55,346 nucleotides of DNA from contig NW_001914947.1 of NCBI RefSeq assembly GCF_000208925.1, forward strand, positions 1,189 through 56,534, written 5' to 3'. Position 1 is the stretch's first letter; each line of letters begins with the position of its first letter. Below the pieces are notes generated by a model, which was not told the DNA's origin, did not search any database, and saw nothing but the letters and a program-made list of their open reading frames with translations. The position numbers were made by a program, and so were the translations under genes. Below are positions 30,065 through 41,093 of this stretch, one piece after another. This DNA is from Entamoeba histolytica HM-1:IMSS (lineage: Eukaryota; Evosea; Mastigamoebida; Endamoebidae).

Positions 30065-31080
30065 TTTGAATTAATAAGATATAATCTTTTCTTTTTATAC
30101 TATTAGATCTCTTAAAAGAGTCATGAACCAGTTCTTTATCATTGGTTTCCTCATTAGTCCTTTCATGAAAAAGTTAATCACAGATCATCATGCAGGTTCA
30201 GCATTTTTATCAAATGATAACCAATATGATATAAATAATTATTTAGTTTAATTATTATTATTAATTTTATTAAGTTACTTTATAAAAAATTAACAATAAT
30301 TTCCTCTTTACTACTATTTATAGATTATTAGTTCTAAATAAAAAAATATAGAAAAAATAGTTTTAAACGGAAGTAATTTGAATAATTTTTTAATAAAAAT
30401 CTCTGCTAAACATTTTTTAGTTTCTCCTTCTTTTATTTATTCATCAATGACAAGAAGAGTTTTTAATTTCTTCTGTTATATGAATAAAAATCAATAAATA
30501 ATAAAATTGTTAAATATTCAGTTACAAATTGAAACCATTATTAGAAAGAGGTAATATTTTCAGAAAGAAAAGAATAAAAGTCATAAATGAATTTGATAAA
30601 CATTTATTACTTTATTAAAAATACATCAAAAGTTCAATATAAGTCTTTTATTAAAAAGTTTTTTAAAAGAAAGTTAAACTAAAATCTATTTATTTGTTTC
30701 TAAAATATATAAATCAGTTGTAATAATTCTACTTATTTCAACTAACTTATTAAATAATATTGTTTTTTTCATAAATAAACTTAAAACTATTTCAAGTATA
30801 TTAAATTGTAAATAACCAATAAAGTAATAGTATTAATTATTATTTGTTTTATTTTTATTTATTTGTATTATCACAATCTTTAACTTTAAAACATTCATAT
30901 TAAATTCTAAAAAATAATTTTCAACATATTGTAGAATATCAATAACATTATCTTTTATTTCTTTTTATAAAAAATTATTTATTGTTATATATATCATTTT
31001 ATAAGTGAATAAGTAAAAAAAAAAGAAAAAAGGTTTAGTAAAACCTAATTATTAATTAAAAAAAAACTATAGTTTACTAG
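30065..31080. other. 1-kb spacer between divergent genes
   Basis: Promoter of the Pro/Gly-rich gene at the left end. The rest is AT-rich with no open frame. No RNA gene recognised. Confidence 0.5.
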
Positions 31081-31087
31081 CCCTTTT

Positions 31088-31093
31088 GAACTA
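31088..31093 (+). promoter_or_regulatory. GAAC element of the RPS14 gene
   Basis: TTTTGAACTAATT surrounds GAACTA at 31088-31093, about 33 nt before ATG 31126. No perfect TATA; TATAGTTTA lies further upstream. Confidence 0.45.
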
Positions 31094-31125
31094 ATTAAAT
31101 CGAGTTCTTAAATAAACCCATTGGC

Positions 31126-31639
31126 ATGGTTTGTTACACTACACATTTCATTTATATTTTTAACAAATGAAGTTGTTTTAACTAAATACTAATCTTTTTA
31201 GTCAAAGAAAGTAGCCGCAAAGTCAAACGTTCCAGAAGTTATTCCAGGTTCAACTAAAGATGCATTTGGTGTAGCCCATATTTATGCTACCTTCAACGAT
31301 ACTTTCGTCCATGTCACTGATATTTCAGGAAAAGAAACCATCATTAGAATTACTGGTGGTATGAGAGTCAAAGCTGATAGAGATGAATCTTCACCATATG
31401 CTGCTATGACTGCTGCTCAAGATGTAGCTAAAAGATGCAAAGACCTTGGAGTTACTTCCCTCCACATTAAGATGAGAGGTGAAGGAGGAGTCTATAGCAA
31501 GACCCCAGGACCAGGAGCTCAAGCTGCTCTCAGAGCTCTTGCTCGTGCTAATATGAAAATTGGAAGAATTGAAGATGTTACCCCAATCCCAACTGATTGC
31601 ACTAAGAGAAAGGGAGGAAGAAGAGGAAGAAGACTCTAA
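31126..31639 (+). CDS. RPS14: 40S ribosomal protein S14 (uS11), first exon only the ATG
   Basis: The start codon 31126-31128 is followed at once by a 73-nt intron (31129-31201, donor GTTTGTT, acceptor TTTTTAG). Exon 2 (31202-31639) begins [13 protein letters not shown] and runs through [55 protein letters not shown] to the basic tail [11 protein letters not shown]. Product 146 aa, the normal uS11 length. It is part of the small-subunit platform near the mRNA exit. The open frame from the Met at 31361 alone would miss the first third of the protein. An intron just after the initiator codon is common in ribosomal-protein genes. Codon use is richer in G/C than neighbours (GCC, ACC, CTC), as expected for a highly expressed gene. 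Confidence 0.96.
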
Positions 31640-31919
31640 ATTTAATTTGATAACAAGGGTTTAGTATGTTTGATTTTTTTTGGTTTTCTTTTATTTCTTC
31701 TTAGATAAATTCTTTTATCATTTTGATATTTTCTTGTAATTCTTATGATATACAATACTTTTTTATTGAAACAACACAATTCATCGTATCATCTATAACA
31801 TATTCTCTTTTCTCTTTTGTACTGAAATGTTATTATCATAAAATCCTAAAACAAATTTAAAAAGAAACACTTTTCACTCATCTCAAAAACACTAAATTGA
31901 GTCGCATAAGTATTAAGAC

Positions 31920-33417
31920 ATGTCTACTCCTTATGATGAATTTAAAACTACTGTTTATGATTATGCCATTATTGGAACAGGTGTAACTGAATCTATTGTT
32001 GCTGCTTCTTTATCTCATCAACACAAAAGTGTTGTTGTCATAGACCCACATCAATTGTATGGTGTTCATTCCACTTATATTAACTACAGAGAATTAGAAA
32101 ATACTATTAAAGATTTAACCACATCTTACTCTATTGAAATTCCATTAAAAGATTTATCATTACAAAGGTCTATTAGTATTGATTTAACCCCACAATTATT
32201 TTATGCAAATGGGTCTTTGATAAATCTAATTGCAGAAGCAGAGATTCATAAATATATGGAATTTCTTTCTGTAGATGCGGTATATTTGTATACAAAAGAT
32301 AAGATAATGAGAGTTTGTTTTTTGTTTAACAATTCTTTAACAATACATTTGATAATTATTTTGATAGGTACCAGATTCAAAGAATGAACTTTTTACATGT
32401 AACGATTTAACTCTGATTGAAAAAAGACAATTAATGAAGTTTTTAAATGATATTTATACTGAAAGAAAATTAACACCTGAAGAAACTCAGTTATATAAAG
32501 GAATTTCATCATTTAGAAGTCTTAGAAAATATATGAATTCAATTAAATTATCTCAATTATGTCAAGATATGGTAATTTATGGAATTTGTATGTCATCAGA
32601 TAATGATATGGACAATCCATTAGAAATTCTATCTAGACTTCAAAAATATGCTAATTCATTAGGTAAATATGGTACTTCTCCATTTATTTTATGTAGATAT
32701 GGATTTGGTGATGTTGCACAAGGATTTAGTAGAAGTTCAAGTGTTGTTGGAGGTATTTTTTTGTGTTGTCATCCATTTAGTGAAATTACTAAAAAAGATA
32801 ATGAATATCATATTCAATGTTCAAGTCCAGTGGGAAGAACAGGAATGACTCAGTTTACTGTTAGATCAAAAAATTTAATCAAAAACGCTTTCTTTGAAAA
32901 AGGTATTGAATCAAGAAAAGTTAATTATCTTCAAGCATTTACTACTGAAGAACTTCCATTTGAAAGAAGAGGATATTTTACACTTCCAGGAATTTCTCAA
33001 AAAAGTATTCAAGGGATTGTGTCGAGAATAGAAGATATGACAACAATTGCACTTAGTGTAGAACATATTGATGGAGAAGAACATGTTCTTGAACAAGCGT
33101 TAGAAAAGATTTTTAGTGAATATAAAGAAAAATGTGTTTTTATGATTAAATATTCATTAGAATTAAGACAATGGAAAGAAATGAAAAATAACAATGGAGT
33201 ATTGATTTGTTCTGATGGAACGATTGGAATTAATAGTGACATTGATATTATTGTTAATGAAGCTAAAAGTCTTTGTGGAGAAAAGTTGTTCAGAGACGAT
33301 GAAATTGTTGAAGAAGTACCAATTGAAGAGTTCCAACAGCTTGAGAAAAGAAAGAAGGAAGAAGCACAAACAACACAACAAGAAGTTGAAGAAAAAAAAC
33401 AAGAGAATATAAATTGA
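31920..33417 (+). CDS. Rab escort protein / Rab GDI family (REP-like), one intron
   Basis: Exons 31920-32312 and 32368-33417; intron 32313-32367 is 55 nt, donor GTTTGTT, acceptor GATAG, phase 0. Joined product 480 aa. N-terminal Rossmann motif YAIIGTGVTESIVAASLS (15-32): the TES in place of GDI's TEC, and VVVIDPHQLYG without the second Gly, point to REP. Mid-region FRSLRKYMNSIKL and the conserved RYGFGDVAQGFSRSSSVVGGIF correspond to the sequence-conserved regions that contact the Rab. REP presents new Rabs to geranylgeranyl transferase II and delivers them to membranes; GDI recycles them. Length is between the two. The Glu/Lys/Gln-rich tail is disordered. Family certain, REP rather than GDI likely. 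It lies between the two 494-bp repeats. Confidence 0.82.
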
Positions 33418-33593
33418 ATTAATAAACAAATAACCTTAATTTAATTATTATTTTTCTATAACAAATAAATAATAAATGAAATAATTTTAAGAAAAATTAT
33501 AAAAAAGAAGATGAATAAAAAAAAAAAAAATAAAAAGAAATTAATGAAATGTTAATAAATTTGTTTTTATTATTCTTGTTCTTTATAGTTTAT

Positions 33594-34087
33594 TTTCTAT
33601 GTTATGTTTATTTCTTCTTGTATTGTGTTTTTATGTTTATTTCTTCTTTATTATGTTGTGGGTTGTTATTCTTTTGGTTTTTTCTTTTGTTATTCTTCAT
33701 TGAAGTAACTCTTCTTATTTCTTTGATTCATGTTTGAATCTATTCATTATTTATTTTCTCTTTTTATGTTGTTGTCTTCGTGTGTTTCTCTTTTCTATTC
33801 TTATTCATCATTTATATCTTTTCGGATTCTCTTTGTCTTCATTTCATCCTTTCTTTATCAAATAGACTTCCATTCTACAAACAAAATACTTCTTTGTAAA
33901 CAAAATGGTATTTCATCATAAATTATAACAACTATCATTCTTTCAACATTGTTTAATATTTTTTTTGTAATTTATACAACACATTTATCAAAATATAACA
34001 AATGTCTCAAAAAAAGATTTAATTTAATGATTGAGTGATATGACTGACTTACCATCTTCAAATACTATGATTATGAAATAGTTTTTA
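33594..34087 (+). repeat. 494-bp dispersed repeat, copy 2 (SINE-like)
   Basis: Same element as 28544-29037, with about three substitutions seen (GGGTTG for GGCTTG, AACTCTTC for AACTTTTC, TCTTCG for TCTTTG). Here it stands without LINE sequence at its 5' side, which argues that position 33594 is the natural element start. No clear target-site duplication could be read by eye. Confidence 0.75.
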
Positions 34088-34261
34088 ATAATTTCAAATT
34101 ATTTTGTTTTACTTCATAGTATTAGAAAGAAATAAAAAAAGTATTAATTTTTTACGAAAATAAATATCAATTAATTCAAAAAAAAATAAACAACACTAGT
34201 TTCTAAACCTGCCTTCAAAATAAAAAAATGAAATAATCTTTAAATTCTAATAAATATCAAT

Positions 34262-35374
34262 ATGTTAGTTAATAGCAAGTTATGGACAGAATTTACGAAT
34301 AGTGTTAATATTATGGCAGAATCAAAAACTAAAAGAAGCTTTGAGTTATTAATAAGTGTCCTTTCTGAAGCGTTGACTATTAAAAATTTAGTTCAATACT
34401 CCGGAATTGGGAATTCATTTGCGGCTATTGACTTCATGGAAAAACACGTATTATCTGAAAAGGCAGAAACAGAACTTGTTAATGCATTTGAAATTACCCC
34501 TGAATTATTAGATCAATCTAAAAAATTAGGACAAATAGTATCAAATGATGATACAACAAACGTTAATAAAATTATTGCTATGTCAGATGAAAAATTTGAA
34601 TTCATTGTAGATTATTTTAGAGGAGATCCAATTTATGAATTTGTATTAACAGCATTCAATGAAGGAAAATTAAGTGTTAAAAAATCAAATTTGTTAAAAC
34701 GAAAGCTTCATCTTGCCAAAGATCAAAGTGATGTTGTTTTAGGATGTGGATATAATTTAACAAGAACACAAACGACAGAACTTGTAAATAGAATGTTAAA
34801 AACATCAGAAAAAAGATTAAGTGAAAAGATTATTGTTGTACGAAAAGAAAGAGAACGAGTTACTGCGTTTTTAGAGAAAGATCAAATTGATAAAGTTGAA
34901 GAATGGACAAACTTAAAAGTTGGGACTATTATTTTTGATTCAAATGTAGATGATTGGAGTAAAGGAAGTTCTGTATTTGGTCAAAGAGTGTTAAATAGAA
35001 AAAATTTAGTGTTTGTAATCAAAGATACAAAAAATAATGTTTTTGGAGGATATGTAAATTGTTTAATAGACCGTGCTTGTTTAACTGATGACACTGAATC
35101 ATTTGTCTTTTCATTACAGTCTAATGGTCGTATTAAAACTATGATGAAATTCCCAATTAAAAGTGAAAGAAAAAGAGATGCTTTTCGTCTTGGGGGAGAT
35201 GATTGGGATTGGCTTTTTTGGATGGGATTTAGAGATATTTTTATATGGAAAAAAGGAAGTGAATATGAAAACTTTTGTGAACAACAATCATTTGAATATT
35301 ACGGTATTACTAAGGCATTATGTGGAAATAGCAATTTCTTAGTTTCTAGAATTATTGTTATTCAGATGATTTAA
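34262..35374 (+). CDS. TLDc-domain protein with long helical N-terminus, 370 aa
   Basis: 370 aa. Residues 1-200 are helical with no recognised domain (including a Lys/Arg-rich stretch KKSNLLKRKLHLAK at about 140-153 and a coiled segment 180-205). Residues about 208-370 are a TLDc domain: VEEWTNLKVGTIIFDS, VFVIKDTKNNVFGGYVN, ESFVFSLQSNGR, FRDIFIWKK, CEQQSFEYYGI and a closing RIIVIQMI. It is the intact paralogue of the broken gene at 23702-24218. TLDc proteins in other eukaryotes bind V-ATPase or protect from oxidative stress; the Entamoeba role is unknown. No intron seen. Confidence 0.78.
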   Translation: MLVNSKLWTEFTNSVNIMAESKTKRSFELLISVLSEALTIKNLVQYSGIGNSFAAIDFMEKHVLSEKAETELVNAFEITPELLDQSKKLGQIVSNDDTTNVNKIIAMSDEKFEFIVDYFRGDPIYEFVLTAFNEGKLSVKKSNLLKRKLHLAKDQSDVVLGCGYNLTRTQTTELVNRMLKTSEKRLSEKIIVVRKERERVTAFLEKDQIDKVEEWTNLKVGTIIFDSNVDDWSKGSSVFGQRVLNRKNLVFVIKDTKNNVFGGYVNCLIDRACLTDDTESFVFSLQSNGRIKTMMKFPIKSERKRDAFRLGGDDWDWLFWMGFRDIFIWKKGSEYENFCEQQSFEYYGITKALCGNSNFLVSRIIVIQMI

Positions 35375-35824
35375 TAAATTTTATTTTATATAACATTAAT
35401 TTATAATTATTTTGATTCTTTTTTGAGATACAAAACTTTTTTATACGTTACTAAAATCAGATTTCTCATTTTAAAATAGACAGAAAATACTTTTCGCAGA
35501 AAAAGAGAATAATTACCTAATAGAGAAGGTAAAAACCATCTAACAGAATTTATTTATAAGATAACCTAATCTAAAAAAAGAATCATCGATGGTTAAACAT
35601 CCCACAAGAAAAAAGAGAAAGAAAGTTCTTTGGATTAATATCCTTAAAAAGTGATAAAAATAGAACAGTGACTTTTCAATGTCCTTTTTTGATGTGTGAT
35701 GAAATCCCGAAGAAGTGGGGGGAAAAAAAGAATTACAAATTCAAAAAATAAAGAAAAGAAAAGTACAGAAAAGTTCGTTTATTTTTATTTGTTTGTCTCT
35801 TTTGCTGCCATTTTTCAGTGATTG
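35375..35824. other. Spacer upstream of the ORP gene
   Basis: 450 bp, purine-rich on the + strand in its second half, no open frame. Relatively G-rich patches (AAGTGGGGGG at about 35714) stand out from the AT background. Confidence 0.45.
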
Positions 35825-35868
35825 CTATATAAAAACCCTTATAAGACAAACTTATAAAACAATAAAGA
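35825..35868 (+). promoter_or_regulatory. TATA-type promoter of the ORP gene
   Basis: CTATATAAAAACCC at 35825-35838 lies 31 nt before ATG 35869. This is a TATA box of more general eukaryotic form than the TATTTAAA type elsewhere in the window. Confidence 0.55.
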
Positions 35869-37341
35869 ATGACTACACCAATTAGAATTGATTCAGATGC
35901 AATTAAACAACTCCATGGAACTGTTTATGTTCAACAAGAAGAAAAGACACAAGAGTTTGTAGATGCTATGGAAAAAGGAGATGGTAAGTCTATTATTTGG
36001 GAGATTCTTAAACAATTACGTCCAGGTATGTCTTTAGAAAGAATTACAATGCCAACACATGTAATGGAACCACGTTCTTTATTGGAAAAATTAACTGATT
36101 ATTTTACTCATCTTGACTTAGTTAATGCTGCTGCAAACGCTCCTACTGCAGAAGAGAGAATGGTTAAATTAGTTCAATTCTTTTTATCAGGATTTTATAT
36201 TACACCAAAAGCTTGTAAGAAACCATATAACCCATTATTAGGTGAGTTTTATAGAACATCTTGGTCACATGCAGATGGAAGTAAAACATTCTTTATTGCA
36301 GAACAAACATCACATCATCCACCTGTTTCATCTATTTATGCATGTAATAGACAAGCTGGATGGGTAGGAACTGGAAGTCTTGATTTTGTTACCACCTTTA
36401 ATGGATTATCAGCATCTGCTGGTATTCAAGGATTAATTAAAGCAAAATTTACTAAATTTGATGAAGATTATGAATGGAATTTCCCTATGGCATTAGTCAC
36501 TGGTATTTATATTCCACCATTAACTATGGAAATTGGTGGAGTATTAAACTTTGTTTGTAAACAATCTGGATATAAAGCTAAAGTAGAATTTAAAACAATG
36601 TCAATGTTTAGTAGTTCAAATTATAGGCAAATTAATGGAATAATTAGTGATCCAGAAGGAAAACCAATTTATGAAATTAATGGTAGATATGATGAAGAAT
36701 TATTCATTACTGACAAAAGAACAAAAGAGAAAAAGTCTTTCTTTAAAGTAGAAGAATTAAAGAAAACAAAAGAACAAAGATTAGTAAGAGAATTTGACAA
36801 ATTACATCCATTTGAATCAGAAAAATTGTTTAAAAGAGTATCTGATGCTATTATTAAAAATGATCAAAATCTTGCTATGGAAGAAAAGTTTGTTCTTGAA
36901 GAGGCTCAAAGAACACAAAGAAAATTAAATGATGAAAAGAAAGTTGAACAAGAAAGAAGATTGTTTGATAAACAAGGATCTGATCATGATTGGAAATACA
37001 AATGGGAAAATTGGAATAAGTATGACCCAGAAACTGAAGGAGAAGAACTTGAGATTGGAGGTAAAATTGTTACTTTAAAGAAAAATGAGGTATTAAATGA
37101 AGAAAGAATTAAAGAAATTTTAAGTGATATTCCTTATCCTGATTGGAAAGAAGGGGAAGAACCACCTCATATGTTGGAAAGTTTTAAATTCTTATTAGAT
37201 AGATATAAAAAAGTAGAAGATAATAAGGATAAAGAAGAAGAAAACAAAGAAGATAATAAAGAAACAGAAGAGAAAAAAGAGGAGGCACCAATTAATGAAA
37301 ATGATTCTCTTTGTCCTAAAGCTGTAGTTGCAAAAGCTTAA
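35869..37341 (+). CDS. Oxysterol-binding protein-related protein (short ORP)
   Basis: 490 aa. The OSBP-related lipid-binding domain fills about residues 40-400, with RPGMSLERITMP near the lid, KPYNPLLGE at 118-126 and the family fingerprint EQTSHHPP at 145-152. These His residues bind the PI4P phosphate in ORPs, so exchange of sterol or phosphatidylserine for PI4P is expected. A C-terminal helical region with DHDWKYKWENWNKYDPE follows and the tail (about 455-480) is Glu/Lys/Asp-rich. No PH, ankyrin or FFAT motif is evident, so it is a short cytosolic ORP like yeast Osh6/7 or Kes1. No intron. It converges with the HAD gene (166 bp between stops). Confidence 0.92.
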   Translation: MTTPIRIDSDAIKQLHGTVYVQQEEKTQEFVDAMEKGDGKSIIWEILKQLRPGMSLERITMPTHVMEPRSLLEKLTDYFTHLDLVNAAANAPTAEERMVKLVQFFLSGFYITPKACKKPYNPLLGEFYRTSWSHADGSKTFFIAEQTSHHPPVSSIYACNRQAGWVGTGSLDFVTTFNGLSASAGIQGLIKAKFTKFDEDYEWNFPMALVTGIYIPPLTMEIGGVLNFVCKQSGYKAKVEFKTMSMFSSSNYRQINGIISDPEGKPIYEINGRYDEELFITDKRTKEKKSFFKVEELKKTKEQRLVREFDKLHPFESEKLFKRVSDAIIKNDQNLAMEEKFVLEEAQRTQRKLNDEKKVEQERRLFDKQGSDHDWKYKWENWNKYDPETEGEELEIGGKIVTLKKNEVLNEERIKEILSDIPYPDWKEGEEPPHMLESFKFLLDRYKKVEDNKDKEEENKEDNKETEEKKEEAPINENDSLCPKAVVAKA

Positions 37342-37507
37342 ATTATATAATTTTACTATTAATCATTATGTAGCTATAAAAAATAATATTAAACAAATGA
37401 AAGTTTAATTGAATTTCTTTTATTAATTGTATTTATTATTTTAGAAGAGAAAAAAAAATAGAGTTAATTTTCTTTTCTTTTTTGTAAGTGTAAAGAAATA
37501 TTATTAT

Positions 37508-38237
37508 TTAAATTTCTCCTTCTAATCCAATCATTTCTGGTTTAAATTCTTTTAAAGATTCTAATATTATTGGAACTCGATTAAATAATGGATCATCTTT
37601 AATATGAATGTCTGGTATAGCAATTGTCAATGCCCCTGATGCCAATCCTGCTTCTACTCCATTAATTGCATCTTCAAATACAATTGTTTTACTCATATCT
37701 TTTTCTCCACAAAGTTCTGCTGCTCTAATAAAAATATCAGGTGCAGGTTTTGAGTGATGAACAGAAGAATCATCTCCACAAACTACTACATCTACATATT
37801 GTAATAATTCTTGATTCTTTTTCATTTTTGTTTCAAAAATTGTTTTTGCACTACTTGTAGCAATAGCAACTTTTAAACCTTTTTGTTTTAAAAACTTTAA
37901 TATTTCTAATGCTTTTGGAAATGGTTTTACTTCTTCACAAAGTTGTGCTAATCGTTCTTTCTTAAATTTAACCATCTAAATTTTGTTATTATTACTTAAA
38001 TATTATTTATTGTTTTTATTAACAAACTTCTTCTTTAGTTTTTGAAATATGATGTGTTTGAATGATAATTGGATTGGCATATTCTGCTGACTTTCCCATA
38101 ACTTGTTTTCTCGTTTCCCAATCATAGTTCTTTCCATCTCCATATAAATTAATAAATTCTTGATTAATTGCTGCATAAAGAGGTTCTGTATCAAGTAAAG
38201 TACCGTCTAAATCAAATAATGCACAAGTATATTTCAT
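37508..38237 (-). CDS. HAD-superfamily phosphatase (beta-PGM/HDHD1-like), one intron
   Basis: Exons 38237-38028 and 37975-37508; intron 38027-37976 is 52 nt, donor GTTTGTT, acceptor TTTAG, phase 0. The product is 225 aa. Motif I FDLDGTLLDTE carries nucleophile D9 and acid/base D11. A helical cap (about 15-85) follows, then motif II IATSSAK, motif III Lys in HHSKPAPD and motif IV FEDAINGVEAG with the Mg-binding acidic residue. All catalytic residues are present. The subfamily includes beta-phosphoglucomutase, pseudouridine-5'-phosphatase and 2-deoxyglucose-6-phosphatase; substrate cannot be told from sequence. The 155-aa frame starting at 37975 is exon 2, not a separate gene. Confidence 0.93.
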
Positions 38238-38447
38238 TTGTAATGATGAAATGGAATTTAAAGGGTTGAAAAGGGTTTAATATAACAAGTTAAAAAAAAG
38301 AAAGTGGTAAAAAGTATATGAAAGTTAAGAAAATAATATTAAATTATAATGAGTCATAATTGGTTAGATATTACTTCTTCTTTTTATTACTTAATTTAAT
38401 GAAATAAAAGAAGATAATAAATAACATTTAAAAAGTTAATTTTAAAT

Positions 38448-39672
38448 TCATTTTGTTATTTCTTTTTTAATTTCTTCAGTTTTATTATCATCTTCTTTTA
38501 CTTTTGGTTGACTAGAGTCTTTTTGTTGTTGTACTAATGAAACTTGCTCTAAATGATTTTGACGAAGAATATGGATTTTAGAACAAACATATAAAAATAA
38601 TTCTCGGTGTTCTTCAGGAATTAAATCAACTAATTGTTTTTCTGTTAATTCAAATGTTGAAAATAAATTGTCATAAGATTTTACTTTTAATATTGATACA
38701 ATAAATTTAAATAAAATTCTTACTCTATTATAATTAATCATTCCTTTCATATCACTTTCTATTGCTTTGTCTAAAACAACACATGTTTTAAATAATTGAT
38801 CAGGAGTAATAGAATTATTATAACTTTGAAATGTATTTTGTGTAACTGTTACTTTAAATTGATTTCTTGGTTTTGCCATCCATGTACAATATAAATTAAA
38901 TTGTTCTGCAATAGCATTTGGATGTCCATTTGTTGAAAGTAAAATTAATATTGAAAAGAGTAATATATCAATAGTTTGTTGATAAAATGTTGTTGTTTCA
39001 TCATCACTAACATTAACATGTTCTAAACACTTTTTTAATTGTTCAAATGCTGCTGTTTGTGCTGTGGATAATTCTTGATAAATTAGTTATATTCATATTA
39101 TAAAATTAAATAATTTAATACAATGTAGAACAATACAAATAATATTGTTTTACTTCTCTGTTTTTTTTTATAAACCAAATAATAAACAAACCATATTTAA
39201 CTGATAACATACAAATTGTTTCAAATACTAAATATTGTAATTCATATGAAGTTGATGGAACTAATGCTTTTAAATAATATGTACATGCCATATTTGGATG
39301 TTCTAATGTATACAACATAGTACCAAATCTAATTGAATACATTGAAATATTTGTTGGATCTTCCTTTTCTGCTTTTTCTAATATCTTTTCAAAACAATCA
39401 TTCATTAATAAAATACATTCATCAAATGATACTCCATTATATAATTTAATATCCATTTCACTCTCCCAATATCTTTCTGCAGCAAATAATAATTTTTGAA
39501 TATCACATTCTCCAGAAATCATTTGAGCATCATACATTGAATCAGCAGAAACTCTTTTGTCAGGATGTGTTAATGCATAATTATACAATTTGTTAATATC
39601 ATTATTTGTTTTTTTCCATCTCCCAAGAAGAATGGTGTTATAGTAATTAATTACCGAATTGTTACTCATCAA
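38448..39672 (-). CDS. Unrecognised all-helical protein, one intron
   Basis: Exons 39672-39192 and 39073-38448; intron 39191-39074 is 118 nt, donor GTTTGTT, acceptor TCAAG. The join in phase 1 gives SVKYELSTAQTAAFEQLKK and keeps frame through 38880, where the open frame seen from its first Met would otherwise appear to start. A CAG acceptor 12 nt on is also in frame and would drop ELST. The product is about 368 aa, soluble and alpha-helical with TPR-like pairs (NMACTYYLKAL, ILLFSILILLS); its tail is Lys/Glu/Gln-rich. I do not recognise the family; a solenoid scaffold is likely. It is divergent from the beta-propeller gene with 166 bp between starts. Confidence 0.7.
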
Positions 39673-39838
39673 AAATCTTATCCAAAAACAATTCTAGTTT
39701 TTTCTTTTTTTTTTCTTTTTTTTTTTAAGTTCTGATATTAAATTTGTTATTTTAAAATATGATTAATACTTTTATGTTATTCATAAAAAGAAAGAAAAAC
39801 AAAGAAAGATACTAGAAAATATCAGTAGTCTTAAAAAT

Positions 39839-40910
39839 ATGGAAATTGAAGAAACTCCCCATGCATGGACACTTTCACAAACACATAAATTTAATATTCA
39901 AAACGAAATAACAGAAATACCTATTAACTTATTTGTTATACCATCAAATTGTGAAACGTTTTGTTATCTCATAGTATCATATTCTTTTGGATTTAATATT
40001 TACAAAAGCAATCAAACTGAAACACCTATTGTTCCAATAACTCAATACTCATATAATAAACCAATAATATTTTCATTTCTTATTCGTAGTACATATAGTT
40101 ATACTTTTGAGTTATGGTTTATCTTTAAGAATGAGGATAATTCATTACGTATGTCATTTGTTTCATTTGATCCTTTTAAAGATGGTTTAATAACTGATCC
40201 TGGTTCATTATCAAAGTATGTTATTAAACAAAATGATATTATCACTCAAGTAGAACAAAAAGATAATATTCTTGCTCTTATCTCATTTAATAGACTTATT
40301 GTAATTCGTGGACATGAACAAATAGCTAATAAATTGTTTAAAAATGAAATTACTGCAATGACAAATAATGGAAGAAGTGTTTTCATTGGATTTATTAATG
40401 GTGATTTGGTTGAATACTCAATTATGTCTGAATCACTTACTGAAATTTTCCAACATCATGCACCAATTACATCAATTACTTATACCATAGATTCATTAGT
40501 TTGTTTTTTTTTTATTTGTCTCATTAGTATTTAACATATCAAAAAGAGTTATAATATTATCATTACCATTATAAATTAATATGTCTATTAACATTATCTA
40601 GTATGTTGGCACACTGGATGGAAAGTTACATATACATCCTCTTGTTCATCGAGTAAATTCTAGAAAAAAAAATATTATAGAATTAGATGGTTCTGCAATC
40701 TATACAGTTTATTCTAATCATCTTGCTAAATTTCCATTAATTGTATTGTGTAAGAAAGGCATTCATGTGATTACAACTCAATCAAATGAGGTAAGATTCA
40801 CGCCAATATCACCACCACACAATACAAATGTTTTAACGATGGGAGTGAATTTAGAAATTGGGGTTATTGGATTATTATGTGATAATGAAATGACACTTTA
40901 TTCTATTTAA
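39839..40910 (+). CDS. Beta-propeller (WD40-like) protein, one intron
   Basis: Exons 39839-40498 and 40602-40910; intron 40499-40601 is 103 nt, donor GTTTGTT, acceptor TCTAG, phase 0. The product is 322 aa. Repeating four-strand blades are visible: ILALISFNRLIVIRGHE, ITAMTNNGRSVFIGFINGD, then across the splice DSLYVGTLDGKLHIHP and LIVLCKKGIHVITTQSN, with the last blade closing in MTLYSI. There are no clear GH/WD pairs, so it is a diverged propeller. Function unknown. It lies 183 bp upstream of, and co-oriented with, the spatacsin-like gene, whose own N-terminus is also propeller-like, so the two could be partners or derive from a split gene; this is speculation. Confidence 0.7.
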
Positions 40911-41093
40911 TTGAAGTGATGATTGTTTTTATTTAAAGAGAATTATAAAGAATTGAAAAGAAGAAAAAGGAATTGTAAAAAGAAATTATAAAGAATAATA
41001 AAAAAACCATAAAATATAGTAAAAGAAAGAAGAATCGAAAGAAAAAAAGGAAATAGATAAAGAAAGTTGATATTAAAAAGTAGTTAACAAAGA

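Noticed and set aside
28544..34087. Idea that the two 494-bp repeats are inverted or LTR ends of one 5.5-kb element
   Set aside because: They are direct repeats, but the DNA between them holds ordinary host genes (Pro/Gly-rich protein, RPS14, REP) and no integrase or reverse transcriptase.
37976..38194. Second minus-strand frame overlapping the HAD gene exon 1
   Set aside because: Shadow frame; the HAD catalytic motif and the clean phase-0 intron settle the true frame.
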